Shown: piece after piece, positions 7,931 through 16,937 of the stretch | Position numbering within the stretch: position 1 is the stretch's first letter | How the letters are laid out: the number at the start of each line of letters is the position of its first letter | NCBI RefSeq assembly: GCF_012027555.1 | Contig: NZ_SNUQ01000001.1 | Location: forward strand, 677,661-741,660 | DNA length: 64,000 bases | Reading direction: 5' to 3' | Source: Thermococcus sp. CX2 | GTDB lineage: Archaea; Methanobacteriota_B; Thermococci; Thermococcales; Thermococcaceae | The notes under the pieces: generated by a model | The model's database searches: none | What the model saw: the letters and a program-made list of their open reading frames with translations, nothing else | Told to the model about the DNA's origin: nothing | Position numbers and translations under genes: made by a program

Positions 7931-9224
7931 AGGAGCTTAGAACCTCCCTAATATCTTTTCTCTCGTAGATCACGAAGAGTAGCAGGCCAACCATAAGGGC
8001 GACTTTTGAGACGAAGACTAGAGACTGAAGGGCCAGCGCGGCAAGGAGTGGAAGGTATATTCCGGGAGAAATCCCAAGGAGTTTTTTTGAGTAGTGAGCG
8101 GAGCCGAGCAGTATAATCGCGTAGCCAATGATCAAACCGATCATTACCCCGAAGGAACCAAACGTGGGAATCAGATAAAGCCATGACAGGAGAGATGAAA
8201 TTGCACCCAGCAGAGCAACGAAAGTGCCTTTCCTTACGTAGGCCGTCGAGTTGAGTGCAACTATGCAGGGGTTATAAGCTATGTAAACCTCCATCGCCAT
8301 CAGGGCAAGGTAAAAGGCTGGCCCAACATCAAAGCTGAAGAACATTGAAAGAACCTCCCTACCAAGGAGCATGAGGAGAAAAACGCCCAAAGCAGTGAGG
8401 AGTACTAGAACTCTTGTGGTCTTTTCAGCGAGAAACCTGACGTAATCATCTTCACTCCTGCCGTACTTGTAGGAGAAAAGAGGCATTATTGCAGACTGGA
8501 CCACTTGGGGGAGGTACGTGAGCAGGAAGGCCGCCGAGAGGACTGCGGCAACCCTACCAGCGACTTCCACTCCCGCGAGATACTCGCTTATGAAATAGGG
8601 TCCCTGGACTAGGAAAACACCCGAGAGCGTGCCAAGGAAAGCGAACGAAGAGTAGGAAAAGAGGAGTGTGAGCTCATCTTTTCTGGGCTTTCCCAAAAGA
8701 TTGAATTTCACCAGGTAGCCCAGGGAAAAAAGGGAGACGAAGCCAAGGAAGAGAAGGTACGGTGCAAAGACGTTGGGGAGGAGAAAACCAAAGAGGAATC
8801 CGAAAAACGCCAACGTTATGATGTATGCGTAGTGCTCGCCGCGATGGATTCCATAGAGAAAGCTTCTCAGCGTGAGCTGTATTCCCCTGAAGGTTGCTAG
8901 GAGGGAGAGGTAGACATTGAAGGGAATCAGGAGAAGGCCAGCGAGAGGGAGAAGGAATGATGGAAGTGTTATTGAGCGGATTGCATCTTTATCACCCCTT
9001 CCGAGAAACTCCGATGCATATTTCCCGAGCGCAACCGCGAAAAAACTCAGTGGGATTGCCAGAAAGAATGCCTGTGAGATAAGTGAGTTTGCCCTCCCGA
9101 GTTCCTCAACGCCAAAGCGCCGAGAGACGATTACGCTGTAGAGGAACCTGCTTAACCCAGTCAGACCGAGGGCTATTATGGACGCTAGGGAATGACGCAG
9201 GAGAACGCGGCGCTCGTAGCTCAT
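7899..9224 (-). CDS. polysaccharide-flippase-like (MATE/MOP superfamily) membrane protein
   Basis: The product is 441 aa with about 12 hydrophobic segments and the N-terminal pattern of Wzx/MATE-type exporters (LSRFLYSVIVSRRFGVEELG), including the conserved R-F-G-x-x-E motif. Such proteins move lipid-linked sugars or other amphipathic substrates across the membrane. No glycosyltransferase genes are nearby, so the substrate is open. The ATG has no clear SD; a TATA-like TTAAATTC at about 26 bases upstream suggests a leaderless transcript. Its 3' end overlaps the convergent gene at 7175-7930. Confidence 0.8.
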   Translation of the reverse strand: MSYERRVLLRHSLASIIALGLTGLSRFLYSVIVSRRFGVEELGRANSLISQAFFLAIPLSFFAVALGKYASEFLGRGDKDAIRSITLPSFLLPLAGLLLIPFNVYLSLLATFRGIQLTLRSFLYGIHRGEHYAYIITLAFFGFLFGFLLPNVFAPYLLFLGFVSLFSLGYLVKFNLLGKPRKDELTLLFSYSSFAFLGTLSGVFLVQGPYFISEYLAGVEVAGRVAAVLSAAFLLTYLPQVVQSAIMPLFSYKYGRSEDDYVRFLAEKTTRVLVLLTALGVFLLMLLGREVLSMFFSFDVGPAFYLALMAMEVYIAYNPCIVALNSTAYVRKGTFVALLGAISSLLSWLYLIPTFGSFGVMIGLIIGYAIILLGSAHYSKKLLGISPGIYLPLLAALALQSLVFVSKVALMVGLLLFVIYERKDIREVLSSFKSFRGKESG

Positions 9225-9248
9225 GGCTAAAAAATCGAAGGAATGAAT

Positions 9249-9548
9249 TTAACCTTTGTGGAATCCGAGGTAGAAGCCAGCTACAAAGGCACCAGTTCCG
9301 GGCAGGATTCCGAGAACCTTCTGCCCGAGCGTGGCTATCTGGGTCGTCAGGTCTCCAGCAAGGTTAAAGAGCTTGTCGGTGTTGACTGTTATCACACCCT
9401 TCTGCTGGAGCCAAAAGAGGCTGAGCATGTACGCACCTATTAAAGCCATCGCAAGCTTCATGACTTTCTTGAGGGCGAAGCCTGTGAGGAATCCCGCTAT
9501 TCCGCCAACGCCCACGTCCCCAACCATGGCATTTACATTCAAATCCAT
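9249..9548 (-). CDS. FUN14-family membrane protein
   Basis: The product is 99 aa and resembles archaeal FUN14-type proteins. It has Gly-rich hydrophobic segments (GVGGIAGFLTGFALKKVMKL), a middle membrane span and a C-terminal Gly-rich segment ending VAGFYLGFHKG. Function in archaea is unknown. The ATG at 9548 follows GGTGGTGTGG; the longer frame from 9572 lacks an SD. It lies just upstream of the flippase gene on the same strand. Confidence 0.75.
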   Translation of the reverse strand: MDLNVNAMVGDVGVGGIAGFLTGFALKKVMKLAMALIGAYMLSLFWLQQKGVITVNTDKLFNLAGDLTTQIATLGQKVLGILPGTGAFVAGFYLGFHKG

Positions 9549-9605
9549 CCACACCACCATTTGGATGTACATCGCAGGGAGATAAAACGTTTTTGCCCCA
9601 AAATG

Positions 9606-9615
9606 TTTAAATTAA
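9606..9615 (+). promoter_or_regulatory. TATA box of the padR-like gene
   Basis: TTTAAATTAA lies about 50 bases upstream of the padR-like ATG. Confidence 0.45.
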
Positions 9616-9661
9616 ACGAGTCCAAAATATTTGCAGTAGATAAAAGTCCGGAAGTGGGAGC

Positions 9662-9988
9662 ATGACGAGTCCGATGGAGAGACTTAAAAATAAGATAACT
9701 AAAGAGGTTCTCTGGCTCTACATCCTCCGCCTGCTAAAAGAGAGACCCATGTACGCCTATGAGCTGAAGGAGAGGATAAAAGAGGCCTTCAACTTCGAGC
9801 CGGCGACAGTCAGCTCTTACGTCGTCCTCTACAAGCTCGAGAAGGACGGCTATGTCACAGCAGAGTGGCAGGAAAGCGAGACTGGAAAGCCGTCGAGGAA
9901 GTACTACAGGCTCACTCCAGAGGGAGAAAAGCTCCTCGAAGAAGGGCTCGCCTTCTTGGAAATGATGCTCTCAAAGCTCAAAGGCTGA
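9662..9988 (+). CDS. PadR-family transcriptional regulator
   Basis: The product is 108 aa with the PadR winged helix. It has ITKEVLWLYILRLLKERPMY, then the recognition region AYELKERIKEAFNFEPATV, the wing GKPSRKYYRLTPEG and a C-terminal dimerisation helix. PadR proteins are mostly repressors of nearby transport or stress genes. Here it is monocistronic and faces a FUN14 gene, so its regulon is not evident. GTGGGAG precedes the ATG. Confidence 0.9.
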   Translation: MTSPMERLKNKITKEVLWLYILRLLKERPMYAYELKERIKEAFNFEPATVSSYVVLYKLEKDGYVTAEWQESETGKPSRKYYRLTPEGEKLLEEGLAFLEMMLSKLKG

Positions 9989-10057
9989 GCTTTTCTTTAA
10001 ATTACTGTTGAAATAACAAGTGAACAAAAGAAAAGGTACTTGAATGGACAAAGCAAT

Positions 10058-10073
10058 GAGGGCAAAAGCCCTC
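10058..10073. terminator. hairpin at the eL40 stop codon
   Basis: GAGGGC-AAAA-GCCCTC is a perfect 6-bp hairpin that includes part of the eL40 stop codon region on the minus strand. It may mark the end of the eL40 transcript; no long T-run follows. Confidence 0.35.
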
Positions 10074-10230
10074 AGCGTCCCATTCCACCGCGTGGCTCCT
10101 TGGCCTTCGGGCGAAGCCCCTTGTAGCCGCACTTCCTGCACTTCTTGGCCTTCCACGGGTTAGTGGCACCGCAGCGCATGCAGATGTACTTCCTAAATAT
10201 CCTGGCCTCAGCCTCTGGGAATCTCGCCAT
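10072..10230 (-). CDS. rpl40e: ribosomal protein eL40
   Basis: This 52-aa basic zinc-ribbon protein of the large subunit starts [20 protein letters not shown]. It has two Cys pairs (CMRC and CRKC) that bind zinc and ends [27 protein letters not shown] precedes the ATG. It lies downstream of tRNA-Leu on the same strand. Confidence 0.93.
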   Translation of the reverse strand: MARFPEAEARIFRKYICMRCGATNPWKAKKCRKCGYKGLRPKAKEPRGGMGR

Positions 10231-10289
10231 CGTAATCACCTCATGATCTTGAACTCCAACACACCTTTTTCTCCCTGCTTTTAAAGCTT

Positions 10290-10377
10290 TGGTGCGGGGG
10301 ACGGGATTCGAACCCGCGCAGCCCTACGGCAGCGGATCTTAAGTCCGCCCCCTTTGGCCAGGCTCGGGCACCCCCGC
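10290..10377 (-). tRNA. tRNA-Leu (TAA)
   Basis: Class II tRNA with a long variable arm. Acceptor GCGGGGG pairs with CCCCCGC, with discriminator A and encoded CCA. Anticodon stem GCGGA/TCCGC encloses CTTAAGA, anticodon TAA. It lies between uS2 and eL40 on the same strand. Confidence 0.95.
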
Positions 10378-10417
10378 GCGAGTGAGAGTGGGAAGGGCAA
10401 AATTAAAAGGTTTGCTC

Positions 10418-11023
10418 TCAAGTCCTGACTATCCTCATCTCAAAGTCCTCAACCGGGACCTTGAAGTCCTCCCTGCTCTCGATCTCCTTCCTGTTGTAGA
10501 GTATCTCCCTCGCAAGGATCCAGTAGATAAGCGCGAGGGCCTTCCTACCCTTGTTGTTGGTCGGGATGGCAACATCAACGTAGCTGAGGAAGTTCTCGGT
10601 GTCAACGAGGGCAACTATTGGAATGCCGATCTCTATGGCCTCCTTCATGGCCTGGTGGTCGGCCCTCGGGTCGGTAACGATAAGGACATCGGGCTCAAAG
10701 AAGTTCTTGACCTGTGGGTTGGTCATAGTTCCCGGGAGGAACCTTCCGGGGATAGCTCTGGCGCCGGTGACCTCGCCAAACCTCTTGACGGGCTTCTGAC
10801 CGTAGAGCCTGACGCTGACCGCGAGAATGCTCTCGGGGTCGAACTTGGCGAGGAACTTGCCGGCAATGCGGAGCCTCTCATCGGTCTTCCTAACATCGAG
10901 GACGTAGAGACCGTCCTGCCTGACCCTGTAGATAAACTTCTTCATGTCCTGGGTCTTCTGCTGGGTTCCAATGTGGACGCCCGCAGCAAGGTACTGGTCG
11001 AGTGGAACCAAATACTCCTCCAT
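10418..11023 (-). CDS. rps2: ribosomal protein uS2
   Basis: This 201-aa small-subunit protein has the archaeal/eukaryotic SA/uS2 features: [13 protein letters not shown] near the N-terminus, [11 protein letters not shown] in the middle and a Rossmann-like [13 protein letters not shown] segment. The ATG at 11023 follows GGAGGGTG; the GTG at 11032 overlaps that SD. It ends the RpoN-RpoK-enolase-like-uS2 series, a conserved archaeal order. Confidence 0.97.
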   Translation of the reverse strand: MEEYLVPLDQYLAAGVHIGTQQKTQDMKKFIYRVRQDGLYVLDVRKTDERLRIAGKFLAKFDPESILAVSVRLYGQKPVKRFGEVTGARAIPGRFLPGTMTNPQVKNFFEPDVLIVTDPRADHQAMKEAIEIGIPIVALVDTENFLSYVDVAIPTNNKGRKALALIYWILAREILYNRKEIESREDFKVPVEDFEMRIVRT

Positions 11024-11041
11024 TTCTTTCACCCTCCTTTC

Positions 11042-12067
11042 TCATCCTTCGAATGTTATTATCCTTCCTCTTTCACCCAAATCTTCAGCGATTCTTATTA
11101 GCTCGTTCAGCTTGGCGATGGAATCCTTCCCCAGGACCATCGCCGGGCACTTGAGGCCGACCGCGAGATGCGGCAGGGCCTCATCAGAGGACTCGTACCT
11201 GGCTTCCGCCAGGATGGGCGTGATTCTCTCCGACTTCGCGTCGTTCACGAGGTTGTATAAGTCGGTGAGCGTGCCGAGGTTGATGGGCTTTATGGAGAGT
11301 GCGTTGTAGTAGCGCCTGTCAAGGATGTCCTTCTCGCGGAAGAGGTGTTCACCATCCACAAACACCCCATGGGTTCCCGCTATCAACTCAAGGAACAGCT
11401 CCTCATCGCCCATCGGCTTTATGTAGGCAACGTTGTTGTCCTCAACCACATTGAGCACCACTTCGGTCTCCATCGGCCTCTTCTGGACAAGGCCAAGCGC
11501 AACCTCCAGACCAAGCTCGCTTCCGGCCTTCTCAGTGGCCTTTGAGAGGGCCTCAATGGTCATAGTCTCAGCGTTCTCAAGCACTTTTGCGGACGCGTCA
11601 ACCACATCGGTTATCTCCATCAGGTCGCGCACCATCACGTAGTAGTCGAAATCCTCTCCACTCGCTATCTCAAGGATTGGAACGGGCAGTTCGGTGGTGA
11701 AGGTTCCACCTATGTAGCTGTAGAGCGGCATCCTCTTGACGCTGGCAGCGGCCTTCGCAACCGCTATGGAAACCGCCAAAGCCGTGTTTGCGCCTATGTG
11801 GCTGAAGTCCTCGGTGCCGTCTATCTCCCACAGATAGCTGTCGATGAGCTCCTGCTCGCTTGCGTCAAATCCTATCAGCTCGGGACCTATTATCTCGTCG
11901 ACCTCGCTAACGGCCCTGTGGGCCTCCGCTATGTAAAGGCTCGGATTCTCGTCTATCGGAGCCGCAAAGCGACCGAATCCCGAGCTGGTGATAACATCTA
12001 CCTCGACGGAGTACTTTCCGCCCTTGAGCACCGCGACCCTGCCGATTACGTTCTCTATCACGGTCAT
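11042..12067 (-). CDS. enolase-family protein, probably inactive (operon-resident paralogue)
   Basis: The product is 341 aa against about 430 for active enolase. The N-terminal domain is recognisable (IGANTALAVSIAVAKAAAS) and the barrel keeps the Lys of LSIKPINLGTLTD. The catalytic metal carboxylates are missing: no GDEGG motif is present, IEDP is replaced by IKPM, GDD by DGE, and SHRSGET by a divergent ARYESSDE. Active enolase dehydrates 2-phosphoglycerate; this protein probably cannot. The slot between RpoK and uS2 is where many archaea keep their true enolase gene. Start ATG overlaps nothing; SD is weak. Confidence 0.85.
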   Translation of the reverse strand: MTVIENVIGRVAVLKGGKYSVEVDVITSSGFGRFAAPIDENPSLYIAEAHRAVSEVDEIIGPELIGFDASEQELIDSYLWEIDGTEDFSHIGANTALAVSIAVAKAAASVKRMPLYSYIGGTFTTELPVPILEIASGEDFDYYVMVRDLMEITDVVDASAKVLENAETMTIEALSKATEKAGSELGLEVALGLVQKRPMETEVVLNVVEDNNVAYIKPMGDEELFLELIAGTHGVFVDGEHLFREKDILDRRYYNALSIKPINLGTLTDLYNLVNDAKSERITPILAEARYESSDEALPHLAVGLKCPAMVLGKDSIAKLNELIRIAEDLGERGRIITFEG

Positions 12068-12073
12068 CTTTCA

Positions 12074-12247
12074 TCAGCTCGGCCTTATTACGGTGAGCGG
12101 AATTATGCCCTTCTCAAACTCAAGGAGCGCTGCATCAAGCGGCGTGATTCCTTCCGGGACGTCTATGAGTATGGGCGCACCCATCGCTATCTGGAGAGCC
12201 CTCGCTCCCACAATCCTCGCCCTTTCAAACCTTGTGTACCTGAACAT
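12074..12247 (-). CDS. rpoK: DNA-directed RNA polymerase subunit K (Rpb6)
   Basis: This 57-aa subunit starts [19 protein letters not shown] and ends [22 protein letters not shown] in pattern, matching the short archaeal K subunit that stabilises the polymerase clamp. The ATG at 12247 follows GGTGG. The frame is open further upstream, but that would run into tRNA-Pro, so the long form is rejected. Confidence 0.96.
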   Translation of the reverse strand: MFRYTRFERARIVGARALQIAMGAPILIDVPEGITPLDAALLEFEKGIIPLTVIRPS

Positions 12248-12268
12248 TCCAACCACCCGTGCAAATTT

Positions 12269-12346
12269 TGGTGGGGCCGCCGGGATTTGAACCCGGGTCT
12301 CCGGCACCCCAAGCCGGGAGGATAGACCAAGCTACCCCACGGCCCC
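12269..12346 (-). tRNA. tRNA-Pro (GGG)
   Basis: Acceptor GGGGCCG pairs with CGGCCCC, with discriminator A and encoded CCA. The anticodon stem CCGGC/GCCGG encloses TTGGGGT, anticodon GGG. It lies between rpoN and rpoK on the same strand and is probably excised from their transcript. Confidence 0.95.
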
Positions 12347-12362
12347 CCAGAAATGTGGTTTT

Positions 12363-12560
12363 TCAGTATACCCTGTAGACCATTACCTGATCTATCAGCT
12401 CGACGTGACTGAGGAGCGTCCTCCTGCAGCAGTACCTCTCTACTCCGAGGTCGTCGAGCACCTTCTCAGGGTCCTCGCCCTTCTCGACGCGGGCCTTAAA
12501 CTCGTAGTATTTATCTCCCAGGACTTTTCCACACGTGAAGCACCTTACGGGGACTATCAC
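12363..12560 (-). CDS. rpoN: DNA-directed RNA polymerase subunit N (Rpb10)
   Basis: This 65-aa zinc-binding subunit has the signature [12 protein letters not shown] at the N-terminus and the atypical Cys pair [11 protein letters not shown], which complete one zinc site. It helps assemble the D-L platform of the polymerase. The start is a GTG at 12560 after GGTGATA, giving the 65-aa length usual in Pyrococcus; the upstream GTG at 12569 overlaps that SD. Confidence 0.96.
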   Translation of the reverse strand: MIVPVRCFTCGKVLGDKYYEFKARVEKGEDPEKVLDDLGVERYCCRRTLLSHVELIDQVMVYRVY

Positions 12561-12599
12561 CCGTATCACCTTCTTCGAAATGAATATTAAAGGCAGGGA

Positions 12600-13007
12600 T
12601 CAGCGGTAGGACTTCTGCCTCTTGGCCCTTGGACCCTTGGTCGAGCGGTTGGGCTTGTGCGGCTCAGTTCTCCTCGAGTCGCCAACGAGCATTGTCCTGT
12701 CGTACTTCATAAACTTTTCCTTGAGGTTCATGTCGTTGGTCCACTCGACGAGGGCCCTAGCAATGGCAACGCGGGCAGCCTCCGCCTGACCCATGAAACC
12801 TCCGCCTTCCACCTTGACGTCGATGTCGACCTTGCTGACGATCTCCTCGCCGGCAAGGACGAGAGGCTCCATAATGGTGAAGCGCGCAATTTCCGGCTCG
12901 ATTATCTCAACCGGCTTGTGGTTGATCCTGACGCGACCCTTTCCTTCCCTAATGGTGGCCCTCGCAATGGCCGTCTTCCTCTTTCCAGCAGTCTGGATGA
13001 CCTTCAT
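12600..13007 (-). CDS. rps9: ribosomal protein uS9
   Basis: The product is 135 aa. It starts [19 protein letters not shown], has the [19 protein letters not shown] segment and the universal C-terminal tail ending KRQKSYR that reaches the P-site tRNA. It follows uL13 with a 12-bp gap, the standard archaeal eL18-uL13-uS9-RpoN order. Confidence 0.97.
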   Translation of the reverse strand: MKVIQTAGKRKTAIARATIREGKGRVRINHKPVEIIEPEIARFTIMEPLVLAGEEIVSKVDIDVKVEGGGFMGQAEAARVAIARALVEWTNDMNLKEKFMKYDRTMLVGDSRRTEPHKPNRSTKGPRAKRQKSYR

Positions 13008-13018
13008 TTTCTCTCACC

Positions 13019-13447
13019 TCAGAACTTTCCACCGAGGAACTTCGCGACCTCGCCAACAGTAACGTACTTAGGCGTGGCGAGCCTCGACATGTGCGCCTCC
13101 ATCAGGGTCTCCAGATCCTTGCCCTCGAACTCCTTGGGAACACCGACGTAGACCTTGAGCCTCTTGAAGGCCTTCCTTCCGCGGTCGGTCTTCCACGGAA
13201 GCATGCCCCTGACGGTTCTCCTGACTATCTCGTCGCTTCTCTTCGGGTAGAACGGACCCCTTCTCGGGTTGGTCCTGGTCCTGAGCTCAGTCCTCTGCTT
13301 GTACTTGGCGAAGATGTCCTCCCTGTTGCCGGTGATGATGGCCTTCTCAGCGTTGACTATGACCACTTCCTCGCCCTCGAGGAGCATCTTGGCGACCTTT
13401 GAGGCGAGTCTCCCAAGTATGAGTCCTTCAGCGTTAATAATCCTCAT
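13019..13447 (-). CDS. rpl13: ribosomal protein uL13
   Basis: The product is 142 aa and starts [20 protein letters not shown]. It has the family motif [19 protein letters not shown] in the second half. Length and context between eL18 and uS9 are normal. Confidence 0.97.
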   Translation of the reverse strand: MRIINAEGLILGRLASKVAKMLLEGEEVVIVNAEKAIITGNREDIFAKYKQRTELRTRTNPRRGPFYPKRSDEIVRRTVRGMLPWKTDRGRKAFKRLKVYVGVPKEFEGKDLETLMEAHMSRLATPKYVTVGEVAKFLGGKF

Positions 13448-13453
13448 GGCCCA

Positions 13454-13816
13454 TCACTCCATTATGATTACTCCACTTCCCTTCGGGTTTCTCTCGAGGA
13501 GCTCCTCAATCGTGATAGCCTCCCCACCGGCTTCGGCTATCTTCCTCTTAGCCGTCTCACTGAACTTCCAGGCAGCAACGACAACCTTGTGCTCGAGCTT
13601 TCCGGCACCGAGGACGCTTCCTGGAACGATAACGGTGTCACCCTCTTTGGTGTAGCGGTTGATCTTGCTGACGTTCACTTCAGCCCTCTGCCTCCTAGGC
13701 CTCTCAAGACGCCAGGCTATGTCCTTCCATATCTTCACTCCTTCCTCGTTTGACTTCTTTCTGAGGTAGCGGATGAGCCTCCTCAGGTTGATGTCAGTTG
13801 GACCGGTTCTCTTCAT
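13454..13816 (-). CDS. rpl18e: ribosomal protein eL18
   Basis: The product is 120 aa, related to uL15 in its C-terminal half ([19 protein letters not shown]). The second of two nearby ATGs (13816) has the right spacing from GGAGGA; the first at 13822 is too close. It opens the eL18-uL13-uS9 block just downstream of tRNA-Leu. Confidence 0.96.
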   Translation of the reverse strand: MKRTGPTDINLRRLIRYLRKKSNEEGVKIWKDIAWRLERPRRQRAEVNVSKINRYTKEGDTVIVPGSVLGAGKLEHKVVVAAWKFSETAKRKIAEAGGEAITIEELLERNPKGSGVIIME

Positions 13817-13868
13817 GAGCATTCCTCCTTCACAATTCTCGCACCGAGGGACGGGGTGAGCGTGAATT

Positions 13869-13956
13869 TGGTGCGGGGGCGGGGATTTGAACCCCGGAAC
13901 CCCTACGGGACGGGACCCTGAATCCCGCGCCTTTGGCCAGGCTCGGCAACCCCCGC
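13869..13956 (-). tRNA. tRNA-Leu (CAG)
   Basis: Class II tRNA. Acceptor GCGGGGG pairs with CCCCCGC, with discriminator A and encoded CCA. The anticodon stem CGGGA/TCCCG encloses TTCAGGG, anticodon CAG. Its 5' end is one base from the rpoD stop codon, so it must be cut from a shared transcript. Confidence 0.94.
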
Positions 13957-13957
13957 G

Positions 13958-14734
13958 TCACTCGGCTAATTTATGGAGTTCGCTTATAAATCTATCGCTC
14001 TTCCTCATCAGAATCTTGAGAGCTATGGTAACTATTTCCTCAACGGGGAGCTCCCCGTTGGTTTCCACGGTAAAGACGAACGTATTGGGCACAACCTCTT
14101 CGGTGATCTTATCACCCACAAACCGGTCGAACTTTCTTGGAAGGTAAAACGCCTTAATTGTCGTTATGATCAGCTCGTTCTCAGTCTCCTCCACCGGGAG
14201 ACCGCGCTTTTCAGCCAAGGCCTTAAGCTCCTCCCAGTCCGGAACCTCTTTGCTGACGTGGATTTTGGTCAGGTACTTGTAGTAGACAAACCCTGGCTGC
14301 CATTTCGCGTGGTCCTTTCCGCGGCCGAGCTTGGCATAGGCGTTGAGCGTGAGCCTCTGTCCCTCAGCGAGCTTGACTATTGGGATGTTTGGGTTTGCTG
14401 GCCTGACGTCCGGGTCGTCGCTCTTAAGGTCGCCCGAATACACCATACCCGGGCCCTCTGCCTCCAGAGAAAGGGTAACCGTGTAGTCGTCAAGCTCTAA
14501 AGCATCGAGGGAAAACCTCCCAACTGGCGTAGTGAGTGGAATCATTGCCAGGCGGTGAGCGATAATCTCGTCAAAGAGGGCCGAATCGTTCTCGAATAAC
14601 TCAACCTCATCTACAGCAAATGTGGGAACCTCTGAGAGGATGGTTCTCCTGAGGGCGTTGGCAAAGGGAATGTCAACTCCCTCAACGATGAACTTAATCG
14701 AGTCCTCCCTTTTGTCAAGAATCTCAAACTTCAT
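13958..14734 (-). CDS. rpoD: DNA-directed RNA polymerase subunit D (Rpb3)
   Basis: This 258-aa alpha-like subunit forms the assembly platform with L, N and P. The N-terminal dimerisation domain has [19 protein letters not shown], and the C-terminal half returns to it with [19 protein letters not shown]. The insert domain has no Cys residues, so the Fe-S cluster present in some archaeal D subunits is absent. The ATG at 14734 follows GGTGAGG. Confidence 0.97.
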   Translation of the reverse strand: MKFEILDKREDSIKFIVEGVDIPFANALRRTILSEVPTFAVDEVELFENDSALFDEIIAHRLAMIPLTTPVGRFSLDALELDDYTVTLSLEAEGPGMVYSGDLKSDDPDVRPANPNIPIVKLAEGQRLTLNAYAKLGRGKDHAKWQPGFVYYKYLTKIHVSKEVPDWEELKALAEKRGLPVEETENELIITTIKAFYLPRKFDRFVGDKITEEVVPNTFVFTVETNGELPVEEIVTIALKILMRKSDRFISELHKLAE

Positions 14735-14764
14735 TTTCCTCACCAAAAAAGAAGTTGTAGAGGG

Positions 14765-15184
14765 TCAGACTCTCCTGCCCCTTCTTCCGCCCTTCGGTCT
14801 GGTGCCGTCGTGCGGAATCGGGGTAACGTCCTCGACCCTTCCTATCTTCAGTCCGGCCCTGGCGAGGGCTCTGATGGCTGCCTGGGCACCCGGACCAGGG
14901 GTCTTGCTCTTGCTTCCGCCCGGGGCGCGAACCTTGATGTGTACACCGACGAAGCCCTTCTCCATGGCCTCCTCGGCGGCCCTCTTGGCGGCTATCATAG
15001 CCGCGTAGGGCGAGGGCTCGTCCCTGTCGGCCTTAACGACCATACCACCGCTCCACCTGGAGACGGTCTCGGCCCCGGTGAGGTCGGTGATGTGGATGAT
15101 GGTGTTGTTGTAGGAGGAGTAGATGTGGGCAACGCCCCACTTCTCCTTCTTCTTAAGGTTAACAACCTGCTGCTCCTCGCTCAT
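14765..15184 (-). CDS. rps11: ribosomal protein uS11
   Basis: The product is 139 aa with [19 protein letters not shown] near the N-terminus and the conserved C-terminal [18 protein letters not shown]. It overlaps the uS4 stop by 4 bases, so the two are coupled in the uS13-uS4-uS11-RpoD series. Confidence 0.98.
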   Translation of the reverse strand: MSEEQQVVNLKKKEKWGVAHIYSSYNNTIIHITDLTGAETVSRWSGGMVVKADRDEPSPYAAMIAAKRAAEEAMEKGFVGVHIKVRAPGGSKSKTPGPGAQAAIRALARAGLKIGRVEDVTPIPHDGTRPKGGRRGRRV

Positions 15185-15720
15185 GAGGCCTCACCCTTAG
15201 CCTGCTCAATAACAACCCTCTCGGGGTGGCTCTCCTTGGCGAACGGGGATGTCTTCGAGTAGGTTATGGTGTCTTCCTCCTCCTTGAGGACGAGGTAGCC
15301 AGGAGAGCGGATTATCTGACCGTTGACCTCTATGTGGCCGTGGACGATGAGCTGCCTGGCCTGCCTGATGGTCCTAGCGAGTCCCTTCTTGAAGACTATG
15401 GTCTGGAGGCGCCTGTCGAGAACGTCCTCCACGGTGAGGGACAGGACATCATCCAGCACCGCATCGGCCGGAAGAAGTCCAAGCCTGTTGAGCCTCTGGA
15501 GGAGCTGAATCCTCTCGACCTCGGCCTGCTTACCGCGGGCAGCGAGGAGGCGCCTGGCCCTACGCCTGAACTCCTTGAGCTGAGTCTCGTGCCTCCAGAG
15601 CTCCTTCTTGTTCTTGAGAGCGTACTTCTTCATGAGCACGCGCTCTCTCTCAAGCCTCTCCTTAATCCAAGGGTGAGAGGGAGTCTCGTACTTCTTCCTC
15701 TGCCTCTTTGGGTCTCCCAT
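15181..15720 (-). CDS. rps4: ribosomal protein uS4
   Basis: The product is 179 aa with a central S4 RNA-binding domain ([20 protein letters not shown], then [19 protein letters not shown]). It is a primary 16S rRNA binder. It overlaps uS11 by 4 bases. Confidence 0.98.
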   Translation of the reverse strand: MGDPKRQRKKYETPSHPWIKERLERERVLMKKYALKNKKELWRHETQLKEFRRRARRLLAARGKQAEVERIQLLQRLNRLGLLPADAVLDDVLSLTVEDVLDRRLQTIVFKKGLARTIRQARQLIVHGHIEVNGQIIRSPGYLVLKEEEDTITYSKTSPFAKESHPERVVIEQAKGEAS

Positions 15721-15730
15721 TTACACCACC

Positions 15731-16180
15731 TCACTTCTTCTTTCTTCTCACGCCAACGGTGGTACCGTGCCTGAAGTTCGACCTGGTCCTCTGTCCCCTG
15801 AGTGGAAGACCGAGCTCGTGCCTTATGCCGCGGTAAGCCCTGATCCTCCTGAGCCTGTTGATGTCCTCACGCCAGGCCATGACAAGCTTGGCGGTGATAA
15901 GGTGCATGTCCTTGCCGGTCTCGTAGTCCTTCGGCCTGTTGACTGCCCAAGCAGGTATGCCATGGGCAACTGGATCCTCAAGGATCTCCTCTATCTTCCT
16001 GACCTGCTCGTCTGTCAGATAACCGGTCTTCATGTAGGGGTCGAGCCCTGCAACTCTGAGCACCATCGTTGCAAAGTTTATTCCTATGCCCTTGATGCCC
16101 GTAAGGGCCCATCTCAGCTGCTTATTTCCGTCCAAATCAACTCCCGCTATACGGACGATGTGTCTGAAGTTGTCCGTCAT
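15731..16180 (-). CDS. rps13: ribosomal protein uS13
   Basis: The product is 149 aa. It starts [20 protein letters not shown], has the helix-hairpin-helix [16 protein letters not shown] and the basic tail [17 protein letters not shown]. The ATG at 16180 has GGAGGTG upstream. The frame stays open to 16285, but the extra part is tRNA-Ser sequence and is rejected. Confidence 0.98.
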   Translation of the reverse strand: MTDNFRHIVRIAGVDLDGNKQLRWALTGIKGIGINFATMVLRVAGLDPYMKTGYLTDEQVRKIEEILEDPVAHGIPAWAVNRPKDYETGKDMHLITAKLVMAWREDINRLRRIRAYRGIRHELGLPLRGQRTRSNFRHGTTVGVRRKKK

Positions 16181-16219
16181 TACGAATACACCTCCATACC
16201 AATCCTTCAACGAGGATTT

Positions 16220-16306
16220 TGGCGCCGGGACGGGGATTTGAACCCCGGTGTCCATACGGACACGGGCTCTCAAGGCCCGCGCCATCCCAGGCTAGGCGAT
16301 CCCGGC
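16220..16306 (-). tRNA. tRNA-Ser (TGA)
   Basis: Class II tRNA. Acceptor GCCGGGA pairs with TCCCGGC, with discriminator G and encoded CCA. The anticodon stem CGGGC/GCCCG encloses CTTGAGA, anticodon TGA. The first 15 bases of its 5' end are also the last codons and TAG stop of the methyltransferase gene. Confidence 0.95.
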
Positions 16307-16879
16307 ATACACGCGGTAGCCGCTCCCCTTTGACAGTTCTCTCACTTCAGTGAAGTGCTCCTCCATCAGAGCCTTAATATATTTTGCGCCCTGCTTCGTC
16401 TTGATAACCAACTGAAGCAGGCCTCCATCGTTGAGATGCCGGGGAGCATTTATAACTATTTCCCTCAGGACTTCCTTTCCCGCGTGCACCGGGGGGTTAG
16501 TGATGATTGTGTCGAACTTTTCACCCTTAACGGGCTCGTAGAGGCTTCCCCACCTAACCTCGGCGTTTCTAACGTTGTTGATTTTTAAATTTTTCCTCGC
16601 TATGCTCACCGCTCTTCTGTTCACGTCGGTCATGACGACATAGTCTACAAAGCGGGAAGCGACAATGCCTATTGCACCGTAGCCGCAGCCGAGGTCGAGA
16701 ACGCGCCAGTTCCCGTCAAGTATCATGCTCTCTATGAGCAGTTCTGTTCCCCTGTCGAGTCTCCCGAAGGAGAAGACTCCACTGGCCGTTATGAACTTGA
16801 AACAATAACCCCTGAGGCAGACCTCGATGGTCTTTGTCTTGAGGGGAACGTTTGGCTCTTCGGAGTAGTAGTGGCTCAT
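16292..16879 (-). CDS. RsmC-like class I SAM-dependent methyltransferase
   Basis: The product is 195 aa. It has the SAM motif RVLDLGCGYGAIGIVASRF and the catalytic-type IITNPPVHAGKEVL, the NPPxH signature of the RsmC/RlmG N2-guanine rRNA methyltransferase group. The start ATG at 16879 has no SD; TTTATAAA at 16901-16908 lies about 25 bases upstream, so the mRNA is probably leaderless. The final residues YAGIA and the TAG stop lie inside tRNA-Ser. A target in rRNA or tRNA fits the family and context. Confidence 0.88.
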   Translation of the reverse strand: MSHYYSEEPNVPLKTKTIEVCLRGYCFKFITASGVFSFGRLDRGTELLIESMILDGNWRVLDLGCGYGAIGIVASRFVDYVVMTDVNRRAVSIARKNLKINNVRNAEVRWGSLYEPVKGEKFDTIITNPPVHAGKEVLREIVINAPRHLNDGGLLQLVIKTKQGAKYIKALMEEHFTEVRELSKGSGYRVYAGIA

Positions 16880-16900
16880 GTGCGGGGATAAGAAAAGGGG

Positions 16901-16908
16901 TTTATAAA
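16901..16908 (-). promoter_or_regulatory. TATA box for a leaderless methyltransferase/tRNA-Ser/uS13 transcript
   Basis: TTTATAAA centred about 25 bases before the ATG at 16879. It gives the ribosomal block downstream of the island its own promoter. Confidence 0.55.
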
Positions 16909-16937
16909 GGTGAAGGGAGTAGAACGGTTTAGGTAAC

